Assembly (NCBI GenBank): GCA_026984275.1
Contig: JALSSM010000177.1
Coordinates: forward strand, 1 to 14,785
Direction: 5' to 3'
Length of the DNA stretch: 14,785 nt
Source of the DNA: Gammaproteobacteria bacterium
GTDB lineage: Bacteria; Pseudomonadota; Gammaproteobacteria; CAJXQU01
Position numbers and translations under genes: made by a program. The notes under the pieces were generated by a model, which did not search any database, was not told the DNA's origin, and saw only the letters and a program-made list of their open reading frames with translations. Numbering within the stretch: position 1 is the stretch's first letter; the number at the start of each line of letters is the position of its first letter. Below, piece after piece: positions 7,689 to 14,619 of the stretch.

Positions 7689-8235
7689 GTACGTACCACA
7701 AGCCTCGAACATTGGATCGTGGCTCTGGTAACAGAAAAGTGATGATAATTTCTTCCAGTGCGGCAATCACACATAAAATTGCAGCCAGTCTGAATGCCCA
7801 TGCCGGGCCTCCGAGAAAGAGAAGAATTGAAGCGATCGCCATTGATCCAGCAGCAAATTTTGTCAACCAGGTATGATAACTGGGATAGTTTCCAAATTTG
7901 ATTAACCCAATAACAACCGGAAAAATAATGCTACAGACAATAGCGATCACATAAAATATTTCTCGACGGATCACATCCGGCCACAATAACCAGGCACAGA
8001 TCGGAATGGCCATGTACACAGCAAAATCGGCCAGACTATCCAGTTTTGCACCCAGTTTTGTTTGTAAGCCAAACGTACGGGCAATAAACCCATCAAGCAC
8101 ATCCGTAATAAATGCAAAGGCCAATAACCCCAGAAAAAGTGTTGAAAGCCCCTTCCATGAAACAACCACAAGTACGGGCACGATACAGAGCCTGATCAAG
8201 GTTAGAATATTTGGGATATTCAAAAAACCTTTCAC
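7663..8235 (-). CDS. CDP-alcohol phosphatidyltransferase family membrane protein
   Basis: An integral membrane enzyme of the family that transfers a phosphatidyl group from CDP-diacylglycerol to an alcohol (PgsA, PssA, Pcs relatives). The full signature is present: D45, D48-G49, A52-R53, G62, D66 and D70 (DVLDGFIAR, then LGAKLDSLAD). About five or six hydrophobic segments cover most of the 190 residues. The alcohol acceptor cannot be read from sequence; glycerol-3-phosphate is one option, but PgsA assignment would be a guess. The start is GTG at 8235, forming a GTGA overlap with the stop of the upstream gene, with GGAGG 9 nt before it. It is the last gene of the five-gene minus-strand cluster, and its 3' end overlaps avtA tail-to-tail. 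No intrinsic terminator is visible for either gene. Confidence 0.88.
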   Translation of the reverse strand: MKGFLNIPNILTLIRLCIVPVLVVVSWKGLSTLFLGLLAFAFITDVLDGFIARTFGLQTKLGAKLDSLADFAVYMAIPICAWLLWPDVIRREIFYVIAIVCSIIFPVVIGLIKFGNYPSYHTWLTKFAAGSMAIASILLFLGGPAWAFRLAAILCVIAALEEIIITFLLPEPRSNVRGLWYVLKHRHKHV

Positions 8236-8486
8236 TTGTCAGAACCTCCATTCCCCCAGTTTCCAGCTTTATTGGCCACCTCCCTGGTTTTTTCTTGCAT
8301 GACTTTTAACCAGTGACGAGCCCAGGCAAACTCAATTCCAAGGATTGCAAGACCTGTCGGTATCACTATCACTGCTGGTCCCGGTGTTATAAACATCACA
8401 ATACCGATCACGACAACCGTAACACCAACAACAAATATTGTGATACGTCGAACCAGTTTATAGGTCAGATGCAACGTTCGTTTCAT
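8232..8486 (-). CDS. Small PGPGW-type transmembrane protein
   Basis: An 84-residue membrane protein resembling the PGPGW putative transmembrane family (PF09656 type). A basic N-terminus (KRTLHLTYKLVRR) precedes a hydrophobic helix at about 15-34, then TPGPAVIVIPTGLAILGIEFAWARHWL. That last stretch reproduces the family pattern of a PGP turn, a second helix and a terminal (F/W)AR motif. The usual PGPGW is PGPAV here, so the signature tryptophan is missing. The C-terminus is polar and glycine-rich (GNWGNGGS). The function of the family is not known to me. It starts 3 nt after ybhP and shares 4 nt with the phosphatidyltransferase gene, so it is probably made together with both; a membrane-lipid role is inferred only from that. 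Confidence 0.78.
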   Translation of the reverse strand: MKRTLHLTYKLVRRITIFVVGVTVVVIGIVMFITPGPAVIVIPTGLAILGIEFAWARHWLKVMQEKTREVANKAGNWGNGGSDK

Positions 8487-8489
8487 GGC

Positions 8490-9254
8490 TCATTTTTTTG
8501 ACAGGCTGAATTCGGCATGTAATGCAGCATGATCAGATAACTTTCGCCACATTTTCGAATCCAGAATGCCACAATTTTCCGGTTTAAGTTGTCGATAATA
8601 GATTCTATCTACTGGCAATACAGGCCACCAGACAGGAAAGGTTTTTGCTCGTTCCCCGGTCATTGTTTTAAAGACTTCTGAAAGTCCCAGTCGCTTGCTG
8701 ATACTTTTTTCTGCCTGCCCGAGCCAGTCATTAAAATCACCGGCAATGATCAGTGGGCATTCTGGAGGGACATGTGATTCAATTCGATGTGAAAGTACTT
8801 GTAATTGACGACGACGTTTCGGAGCACGTAAAGCCAGGTGAATACAGAAAACATGAAAATATTCTTTTGATCCCGGTACATTGATCACTGCATGTAAAAG
8901 ACTTCGACTGGCACGTCGACTGTTCGAAACATTGATGTTTTCCCAATGAACAATGGGGTATTTACTTAAAATCGCATTGCCATGGTGGCCGGAATAATAG
9001 ATCGCATTTTTACCGTAAGCGTAATGCGGCCACATTTTATCTGCCAGAAATTCGAATTGTGATAAAGAAGGCCAATCATTGATCCGGCGCTTCTTTATAC
9101 GATGCTCTCCCTGGATCTCCTGCAAGAAAACCAGGTCAACATCAGCCACTTCAATTGCCTCACGGATCTGATGTAATACAAATCGGAAATTGCCGGTGCT
9201 GAATCCCTTGTGAATATTATAAGTGAGGACTTTAAATTGACTGAATTGAGTCAT
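8490..9254 (-). CDS. ybhP: YbhP-like endonuclease/exonuclease/phosphatase family protein
   Basis: A 254-residue metal-dependent phosphoesterase of the DNase I-like/EEP superfamily. Catalytic motifs are intact: N13 in YNIHKG, E46 in LQEIQG, H139 in IHLALR, D173/N175 in GDFNDW, and D241-H242 in LSDHAAL. It resembles E. coli YbhP along its whole length (FEFLADKMW, YGKNAIY, GHHGNAILSKYPI, RTWR-like MWRKLSDHA). No signal peptide is seen, so it should be cytosolic. Its substrate is unknown; EEP members cleave nucleic acids, inositol phosphates or phospholipids. In E. coli ybhP sits beside clsB, a cardiolipin synthase, and here it is two genes from a CDP-alcohol phosphatidyltransferase, so phospholipid metabolism is a shared theme. 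A GGAA inside the end of the kinase gene serves as its ribosome binding site; the gap is 3 nt. Confidence 0.9.
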   Translation of the reverse strand: MTQFSQFKVLTYNIHKGFSTGNFRFVLHQIREAIEVADVDLVFLQEIQGEHRIKKRRINDWPSLSQFEFLADKMWPHYAYGKNAIYYSGHHGNAILSKYPIVHWENINVSNSRRASRSLLHAVINVPGSKEYFHVFCIHLALRAPKRRRQLQVLSHRIESHVPPECPLIIAGDFNDWLGQAEKSISKRLGLSEVFKTMTGERAKTFPVWWPVLPVDRIYYRQLKPENCGILDSKMWRKLSDHAALHAEFSLSKK

Positions 9255-9257
9255 TAA

Positions 9258-11156
9258 TTATTCCAGCATTTGTCCTCCAGGCTGGTCTTTGGGTTCTTTC
9301 CCCCCTCCTGGTTTTTTTCCTGTGTTAACCATATGATTCACCCAGTTTCTTAATTTGATAACAACATTTTCATCCTGATCTTTCTTCTGAACAGGAACGG
9401 GTACTTCTTCAATCACAACAACGTTCTTCTTATCCGGAACGGGTACTTCTTCGATTTCAACATTTTCAGTTTTAGTACGTTCTGAACTGGTCGACCTGTC
9501 AATACTTTTTGCAGCTGGACGCGAACCTTCCCATGGAACCGGCCTGTAATTATCATAATTTATTTCAGGATCAGTTTCCTGTGGTGCCAAACCAGTTGCC
9601 TGATCTGGAACAGGGTTTTGCTCGACTATGTTTTCAGTTGGAAATTCTTCAATGCGAGTCACTTCACTAGTATGGATAACAGGTTGTTCATCATGACTTA
9701 TAACAACATCCTGAGAGTTTTCATTTCCAGCTTCATCAACAATGATTATTTTTCCCTTGGCTTCTAACTCAGCAGCCGTTTGTTCATCAAGTATTGGTGG
9801 GTGTTCTTCTGAGAGCACTTCAGGCTCATCGATCGAAGAAACCGGTTCAACTGATTCTGAGTCTACTCTGGACGTTTCTACACTTCCAGTTTCTGGTAGA
9901 ACAGGATTTTCTACCTTTTCTTCTGTAACCATCTCGACAGGTTTATCACTGATAATGTCCTGTGGTACGAAACCCGGAGAAACAACCTGCTGGATTTTTT
10001 GATAGTTTCCAACAAACAGCCCACCAATGACCAGAGTCAGAACCGCAAGAGCGACTTTCAGACCATGCTGGAAACCTTGTTTATGCGCCATTTCAACTGA
10101 AGTAATATCTTCATCCTTATCCCAGTAATCAGCCAGATCCGGATTATTATGAATACGCGTCACTGTCTGTGTTAATGATTCCTTAACCAGGGAAACCACC
10201 TGACTTGAGGTATGGCCTGAAAGAATCGTTGATGAAGGCTCACTCGTGCCTGCGAATGATAAAAAATCTTTTTTCCACTCACTGATGGTTTGTGGTCTAT
10301 CACGTGTCAGAAAAGCCAACCCATGCTCAATCGCAGAGATAAAATGATCAGAATAGCGTTTATCGGCCAGTTCTCGACAACTGATCAAATTATCCTCATC
10401 ATTCCCTGTCAAAGATTCACCACGAGTAATTGCATCATTCGGAGGAACACCTGTCACAGCTCGATACAGTGTTGCGGCCATACCATAAATATCTGACCAG
10501 GGCCCCTGCTTATCACTTTTGCTGACGTATTGTTCGATGGGTGCATATCCCGGAGAAACAAGACTGGTCAGCGTATGTGTCTCCTTCTCCAACGACTGTC
10601 GGGCTGATCCAAAATCGAGTAAAACAGGTGTACCATCTGTTCGAATAAAAATATTTGCGGGTTTGATATCACGATGAATAAAGCCCGATTCGTGCATATT
10701 CTCAAGTCCTTCAAGAATAGGAAACAAAATATTAAGCAGATCGGATTCATCAAGAAACTTCTGACGAACCAGAATTTCTTTCAAGCTGACACCCTGTTCA
10801 TAGCGCATGACCATATAGGCGGTATTATTAGCTTCGAAAATATTCATGACTCGAACAATGTTGGCATGCTCGAATTGATCAAGGATACGGGCTTCTTCAA
10901 TAAAACGTCGTAGCCCTGTTGTATATTTTTCCTGGAGATCCTCTGAAACGGGTCTTACGGTTTCAATACCTTCTCGCATGGCATACTGGCCGGGCAAGAA
11001 TTCCTTGATCGCGACCAGGCGATTAAGATTTATGTCCTGTGCCAGATAGGTGATCCCGAATGCACCTTGCCCAAGGACGGATTTAATCCTGTACCAGAGC
11101 AGTTCATACCCGGATTGCAGGGCATTACGATGGGCTAAGTTGTTCTCCTTCTGCAT
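9258..11156 (-). CDS. Transmembrane Ser/Thr protein kinase
   Basis: A 632-residue eukaryotic-like kinase. The domain at about 20-300 has the glycine loop GQGAFG (29-34), ATP lysine K51 in VAIKEF, likely helix-C E88, the catalytic loop HRDIKPAN (161-168), the metal-binding DFG (181-183) and the bacterial activation-loop motif SPGYAPIEQY (201-210), so it should be active. A cytosolic linker follows, then one transmembrane helix at about 365-385. The remaining about 245 residues, probably periplasmic, are acidic and rich in Pro/Glu/Val, with no PASTA or other sensor domain recognised. They carry two copies of IEEVPVP (568-574, 582-588) and a glycine/lysine-rich end. Its start lies 32 nt inside the end of the diguanylate cyclase gene and ybhP begins 3 nt after its stop. 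ATG at 11156 has no strong Shine-Dalgarno. Confidence 0.93.
   Translation of the reverse strand: MQKENNLAHRNALQSGYELLWYRIKSVLGQGAFGITYLAQDINLNRLVAIKEFLPGQYAMREGIETVRPVSEDLQEKYTTGLRRFIEEARILDQFEHANIVRVMNIFEANNTAYMVMRYEQGVSLKEILVRQKFLDESDLLNILFPILEGLENMHESGFIHRDIKPANIFIRTDGTPVLLDFGSARQSLEKETHTLTSLVSPGYAPIEQYVSKSDKQGPWSDIYGMAATLYRAVTGVPPNDAITRGESLTGNDEDNLISCRELADKRYSDHFISAIEHGLAFLTRDRPQTISEWKKDFLSFAGTSEPSSTILSGHTSSQVVSLVKESLTQTVTRIHNNPDLADYWDKDEDITSVEMAHKQGFQHGLKVALAVLTLVIGGLFVGNYQKIQQVVSPGFVPQDIISDKPVEMVTEEKVENPVLPETGSVETSRVDSESVEPVSSIDEPEVLSEEHPPILDEQTAAELEAKGKIIIVDEAGNENSQDVVISHDEQPVIHTSEVTRIEEFPTENIVEQNPVPDQATGLAPQETDPEINYDNYRPVPWEGSRPAAKSIDRSTSSERTKTENVEIEEVPVPDKKNVVVIEEVPVPVQKKDQDENVVIKLRNWVNHMVNTGKKPGGGKEPKDQPGGQMLE
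9394..9452 (-). repeat. Two in-frame 17-bp direct repeats coding IEEVPVP
   Basis: GGAACGGGTACTTCTTC occurs at 9394-9410 and again, identical, at 9436-9452, 42 bp (14 codons) apart and in the same frame. On the coding strand each gives EEVPVP. The identity extends little beyond the unit, which suggests a duplication inside the kinase tail. Confidence 0.85.
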
Positions 11157-12180
11157 AATAACTGACTACTTGATTCCTTCCAGATTCTTTTGCGCGATAA
11201 ACTGCTTCATCAGCGGCCTTCACTAGCTTGTGTGCGATTTCTTCAATATTTTCGGATGATCCAATGTGTTCTGTTGTGGCTACACCCACAGAAACACAAA
11301 CCTGCATCTCTATTTCTGGATCATACTCCCATTGTTCTATACTTTTCCTGATCCGTTCTGCGATCTCCATAGCAAGATTAATATCTGCCTGCGCGAGTAA
11401 GACAGCAAATTCCTCACCACCATAGCGTGCTACAACATCAATTGTTCGTAATTGTTCACGAATCAGTTGTGCCACATGACGCAATACATCATCACCTGCC
11501 TGGTGACCATAAGTGTCGTTAATCTTCTTAAAACGATCAAGATCAATGAATAAACAACCTAATGAGACACTATCTCGACGTGCTCGTTCAAGCTCTTCAT
11601 GTAAACGTTGGTCAAAAAATCGCCTGTTATTAACGCCTGTCAGTCCATCTGTCAGTCCAATAAAACGTAATCTTTCACGATTTTCTGCTGTTTCAAGACA
11701 CACTGAAACCACGGCCGCCAGATGTTCCATAAAATCGGTGGCACTGTCTTCCCGAAATTTATCCCGGTTATAGCTGGCAAGATTTAGCGATCCAACCAGT
11801 TTTCGATTACGGATCAGAGGCAAAATCGCAACACTACCAATACGTTGCTCTGATTTTGGAAAAATTGCCGTATGAATGCGTGCTCGATAGGATCCCAGTG
11901 TGGGTCTTCTGCCATGCTCAAACAAGCTATCGATATGATTGAGATCCTCACAAAGTAATAATTCCGGGAAATCGGCTCGTGGCGTACTCGTTGAATCCAG
12001 CAAACGATGGATCTCATATTCAGGATCAATCAAGGTCAGCGTAATCATATCCCAGCCAAAGCCAGCGCGAGAGTCATAAAGTATGGTGCGTAACATCTCG
12101 GGTAAAGATCTGCTGCGCATGAGATTCAATTCCAGAGTCTGAAAGCGCCGCCAGCGCTCGTCGTTACGACGGGCTTCCAA
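11125..12180 (-). CDS. GAF-like/GGDEF diguanylate cyclase
   Basis: Makes the second messenger cyclic di-GMP from two GTP. The C-terminal GGDEF domain (about 170-345) has LTDGLTGVNNRRFF, FIDLDRFKKINDTYGH and an active GGEEF (254-258). RTID (245-248), five residues upstream of it, fits the RxxD inhibitory I-site, so product feedback is likely. The N-terminal about 165 residues resemble a GAF-type sensor (FGWDMITLTLIDPEYEI, SVAILPLIRNRKLVGSLNLAS), close to DUF484-like modules; the ligand is unknown. No membrane segment is seen, so it should be cytosolic. The start given is TTG at 12180, but the frame stays open to TAA at 12237. An ATT codon at 12231 with AGGA 9 nt upstream would add 17 residues that extend the N-terminal helix. 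It follows the isocitrate dehydrogenase gene closely and overlaps the kinase gene by 32 nt. Confidence 0.93.
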   Translation of the reverse strand: MEARRNDERWRRFQTLELNLMRSRSLPEMLRTILYDSRAGFGWDMITLTLIDPEYEIHRLLDSTSTPRADFPELLLCEDLNHIDSLFEHGRRPTLGSYRARIHTAIFPKSEQRIGSVAILPLIRNRKLVGSLNLASYNRDKFREDSATDFMEHLAAVVSVCLETAENRERLRFIGLTDGLTGVNNRRFFDQRLHEELERARRDSVSLGCLFIDLDRFKKINDTYGHQAGDDVLRHVAQLIREQLRTIDVVARYGGEEFAVLLAQADINLAMEIAERIRKSIEQWEYDPEIEMQVCVSVGVATTEHIGSSENIEEIAHKLVKAADEAVYRAKESGRNQVVSYYAEGEQLSPS

Positions 12181-12228
12181 TAAAAGGGTGTCCAGTTTCC
12201 TCTGTAAAGTGGATGGCGATTGACTACG

Positions 12229-12244
12229 AATGGTTTAATTTCCT
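12229..12244 (-). promoter_or_regulatory. Ribosome binding site and possible AUU start for the diguanylate cyclase
   Basis: On the minus strand AGGA (12244-12241) is followed after 9 nt by ATT (12231-12229), in frame with the cyclase. No ATG exists between the in-frame TAA (12237-12235) and codon 12180. The TTG at 12180 has its nearest Shine-Dalgarno-like AGAGG about 18 nt away, which is too far. Which start is used cannot be settled from the sequence. Confidence 0.4.
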
Positions 12245-12259
12245 GATTTGAAAAGATGA

Positions 12260-13294
12260 TTATTCCAGCTCTGCAATGACAACATCGGTGAACTCCTGAG
12301 TGTTTGCCTGTCCTCCGAGATCACCTGTTAATGTTTTTCCTTCATTGATTACTTTCACTAAAGTCTTTCGTATTCTGGTTGCCTTAGCTTGTTCATTAAC
12401 ATGATCCAGCATCATCGCTGCCCCCAGCATTAATGCTGTCGGGTTTGCAATGCCTTTGCCGGCAATATCGGGCGCAGATCCATGTACGGCTTCAAAAACA
12501 GCCGCGTCAAGTCCAATATTTCCACCGGGTGCCATTCCAAGCCCCCCAACCAGACCAGCGATCTCATCCGAAAGGATGTCTCCAAACATGTTGGTTGTCA
12601 GAATCACATCAAATTGACCGGGGTTAAGCACGAGCTGCATGGCTGTGTTATCGACAATCTTATCTTCAATTTCAAGTTGTCCTTCATATTTTTCCCCAAC
12701 TTCCTGACAGGTTTCAAGGAACAGGCCTGTCAGAGCTTTCAAAATATTCGCTTTATGAACGATGGTGACTTTCTTACGCCCATTCCGCACGGCATAATCA
12801 AACGCAAACTCGGCAATCCGGCGACAACCACCACGGGTAATAAAACTTGAAGATTCAGCAACAGCATGCGGATCACCATCGACGGGAACAAAATGTTCAG
12901 CACCCACATACATGCCTTCCAGATTTTCTCTGATCAGAACCAGATCAATATCTGAATAACGACCATCTGGTAGAAAAGTGAGTGCTGGACGGACATTGGC
13001 AAACAATTTAAAAGCCTCTCTTAACCTGACATTGACCGAGCGAAAGCCCCCCCCGATCGGTGTTGTTAAAGGTCCTTTTAAAGCCAGTTTGGTTTTCCTG
13101 ATGGATTCCAGAACCGCATCAGGAATGGGATCACCACCTTCATCCATGGCCGCCATTCCTGCAATTTGCTCATCCCACTCGAAAGGTGCATCCACGGCAT
13201 CCAGTAACCTGACAGTTGCTTTTACAATTTCCGGACCTATACCATCTCCACTGATCAGAGTGGCAGGAATTCGATTAGAAGAAGATTGAGACAT
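12260..13294 (-). CDS. NAD-type isocitrate dehydrogenase (isocitrate/isopropylmalate dehydrogenase family)
   Basis: Oxidatively decarboxylates isocitrate to 2-oxoglutarate in the TCA cycle. The 344 residues carry the beta-decarboxylating dehydrogenase core: GDGIGPEI (16-23), KGPLTTPIGGGFRSVNVRLR with substrate-binding S86, N88 and R92, NVRPA with R102, RENLEGMY with R122, catalytic K181 in VHKANILK, and metal-binding D239/D243 in MFGDILSDEIAGL. The cofactor motif HGSAPDIAGK (271-280) has Asp-Ile where NADP-dependent E. coli Icd has Lys-Tyr, which predicts NAD use. It resembles the mitochondrial IDH3 type more than E. coli Icd. Isopropylmalate or homoisocitrate dehydrogenase is less likely, given the Ser/Asn-containing RSVNVRLR helix. 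It is the first gene of the minus-strand series and lies close upstream of the diguanylate cyclase. Confidence 0.87.
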   Translation of the reverse strand: MSQSSSNRIPATLISGDGIGPEIVKATVRLLDAVDAPFEWDEQIAGMAAMDEGGDPIPDAVLESIRKTKLALKGPLTTPIGGGFRSVNVRLREAFKLFANVRPALTFLPDGRYSDIDLVLIRENLEGMYVGAEHFVPVDGDPHAVAESSSFITRGGCRRIAEFAFDYAVRNGRKKVTIVHKANILKALTGLFLETCQEVGEKYEGQLEIEDKIVDNTAMQLVLNPGQFDVILTTNMFGDILSDEIAGLVGGLGMAPGGNIGLDAAVFEAVHGSAPDIAGKGIANPTALMLGAAMMLDHVNEQAKATRIRKTLVKVINEGKTLTGDLGGQANTQEFTDVVIAELE

Positions 13295-13377
13295 AGTTAA
13301 TGATCCATGAAGTTTAGTAATGAATCTGTAGATTTTATACGAAACTGGCGTCCAAGTGCTGAAAAAAATGTTTCATT

Positions 13378-13408
13378 ATTATAAAACAGCTCTGATTTAG
13401 ACATCAGA
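13378..13408 (-). promoter_or_regulatory. Candidate promoter and operator dyad upstream of the isocitrate dehydrogenase
   Basis: The minus strand has TATAAT at 13383-13378. A perfect dyad TCTGAT-TTAGAC-ATCAGA (13391-13408) covers the position where the matching -35 hexamer would lie (about 13406-13401), and that hexamer matches TTGACA poorly. A poor -35 under a dyad is the usual layout for an activator or repressor site. The leader to the ATG would be about 75 nt. Confidence 0.35.
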
Positions 13409-13467
13409 ACAAATCATGATCCGTTTCTTACTTAAGTCTGCTAAAATCCCATGCGGTTCAAAATGAC

Positions 13468-13474
13468 TATAAAT
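13468..13474 (+). promoter_or_regulatory. Candidate -10 element of the RRM gene
   Basis: TATAAAT with TG four bases upstream (TGACTATAAAT) is the best plus-strand -10 in the gap. No good -35 was found at 16-18 bp. It would leave a leader of roughly 85 nt. Confidence 0.3.
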
Positions 13475-13489
13475 TACAGTAGACCGGAA

Positions 13490-13520
13490 AAGTAAGTGGC
13501 TCAGAAATTTAGACTTACTT
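13490..13520 (+). repeat. Perfect 8-bp inverted repeat in the leader of the RRM gene
   Basis: AAGTAAGT (13490-13497) and ACTTACTT (13513-13520) are exact complements separated by 15 nt. The structure ends 44 nt before the ATG of the RRM protein, probably inside its 5' untranslated region. It is AU-rich and so only moderately stable, with no U-tract after it, which makes a regulatory or stability role likelier than termination. Confidence 0.5.
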
Positions 13521-13564
13521 CACAACATAACAATCAAAAATAGAGAAATATATAAGGATCACAA

Positions 13565-13948
13565 ATGAACATTTACGTTGGAAATTTACCTTACAGAACA
13601 GAAAAAGAAGAACTTCAGGAAGTATTTGAAGCATTTGGCGAAGTAGAATCCGTCGATATTATCGTTGATCGACGATCAGGACGCTCACGAGGCTACGGCT
13701 TTGTATCCATGCCCAATGAAGACGAAGCCAAACTGGCCGTAGAAGAACTCAATGGCAGTGAACTCGATGGCAGAAACCTCCGGGTTGATTTTTCACGCCC
13801 TAAATCAGAAGATCAGTCACGTGGTCGAAGACCTTCTTCCGGGCAACATAACAATCAGGGACAAAGAAGAAGACCGGCTAACCAGACTCATCAACCGGCA
13901 CAAAAAACGGGTGGCCTTCTGGCTAAAATAAAAAGCTTCTTCAGTTGA
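13565..13948 (+). CDS. Small RRM-domain RNA-binding protein
   Basis: A 127-residue cytosolic protein with one RNA recognition motif at about 1-78. RNP2 is IYVGNL (3-8) and RNP1 is RGYGFVSM (42-49), with the aromatic residues Y4, Y44 and F46 that stack on RNA bases. The last 50 residues are a low-complexity Arg/Gln/Asn/Pro tail (SRGRRPSSGQ, QGQRRRP) ending in a short amphipathic GGLLAKIKSFF. Such proteins occur in cyanobacteria and many proteobacteria, sometimes cold-induced; the RNA targets here are unknown. AAGGAT lies 7 nt before the ATG. It stands alone on the plus strand, divergent from the isocitrate dehydrogenase and convergent with serB, with only 20 bp between stops and no visible terminator. 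Confidence 0.93.
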   Translation: MNIYVGNLPYRTEKEELQEVFEAFGEVESVDIIVDRRSGRSRGYGFVSMPNEDEAKLAVEELNGSELDGRNLRVDFSRPKSEDQSRGRRPSSGQHNNQGQRRRPANQTHQPAQKTGGLLAKIKSFFS

Positions 13949-13968
13949 CCTGATTGATAGAAGTATCC

Positions 13969-14619
13969 TTATAACAGATCAAGCACGGCTGTTAAGGCAG
14001 GGCCATCGACATAGGCCGATGCGCCCTGTTCAACAGCCTCACGTCTGGCGACACCACCAAAACCAATCACATACACACCGGCTTCTGCGGCTTCCAGATC
14101 GGTAATACCATCACCAATCAGGGCTGCTCTCACCTTTCCAGAAAGTACTTTTCTACAGATCTCGGCCTTTCCTCCAGCTCTGGCCAGCGGTGATTGCTGA
14201 TCAAAACCTGCGTAGCTGCCTTCTTCATCAAAGAAAATATCAACTGCGTGAACCTGATCATCAGGAACTCCCAGAAACTTTCCGACATTAAGGACGGCTT
14301 GTCGAAGACCTCCGCTGACAATATGAACTTCCAGACCCTGCTTCATTAACTCATCGACAACTTCTGTTGCACCGTCAACCATTTGATCAACATAACGATG
14401 ACTTAACCACGTTAAGGCTTCCTGATCAGGTCTGATCAACTCCAGCCTTTTTTGATAGACAGCTTCTAATGGCATCTGTCCTTCCATTGCCGCGTTGGTT
14501 AAAGGGATCAGTTGTTCTGCAACACCCGCTCGGATCGCCAGTTCATCAATGCCTTCGACAATGGATAAGGTACTGTCACAATCAAAAAAAATCACATCGA
14601 AACGTCGGTTGTGGCTCAT
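13969..14619 (-). CDS. serB: Phosphoserine phosphatase (HAD family)
   Basis: Dephosphorylates 3-phosphoserine to serine, the last step of the phosphorylated serine pathway, in the cytosol. HAD motifs are complete: motif I FFDCDST with nucleophile D13 and acid/base D15, motif II S102 in IVSGGLR, motif III K151 in GGKAEI, and motif IV GDGITDLEAA (169-178). The cap residues VEGIDELA fit the phosphoserine phosphatase subfamily. At 216 residues it is the short form lacking the N-terminal extension found in the 322-residue E. coli SerB. Another small phosphomonoester substrate is possible, but the ATGA overlap with the serA end makes serine synthesis the likely role. Confidence 0.9.
   Translation of the reverse strand: MSHNRRFDVIFFDCDSTLSIVEGIDELAIRAGVAEQLIPLTNAAMEGQMPLEAVYQKRLELIRPDQEALTWLSHRYVDQMVDGATEVVDELMKQGLEVHIVSGGLRQAVLNVGKFLGVPDDQVHAVDIFFDEEGSYAGFDQQSPLARAGGKAEICRKVLSGKVRAALIGDGITDLEAAEAGVYVIGFGGVARREAVEQGASAYVDGPALTAVLDLL

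Noticed and set aside
11140..11152. AAGGAG inside the first codons of the kinase gene, considered as the ribosome binding site for a later start
   Set aside because: The next ATG after it is out of frame and too far away; AAGGAG also codes for the end of the cyclase, so its presence can be chance.
12482..12850. 122-codon plus-strand frame opposite the isocitrate dehydrogenase
   Set aside because: Antisense shadow of a well-conserved enzyme, with no ribosome binding site or recognisable domain.
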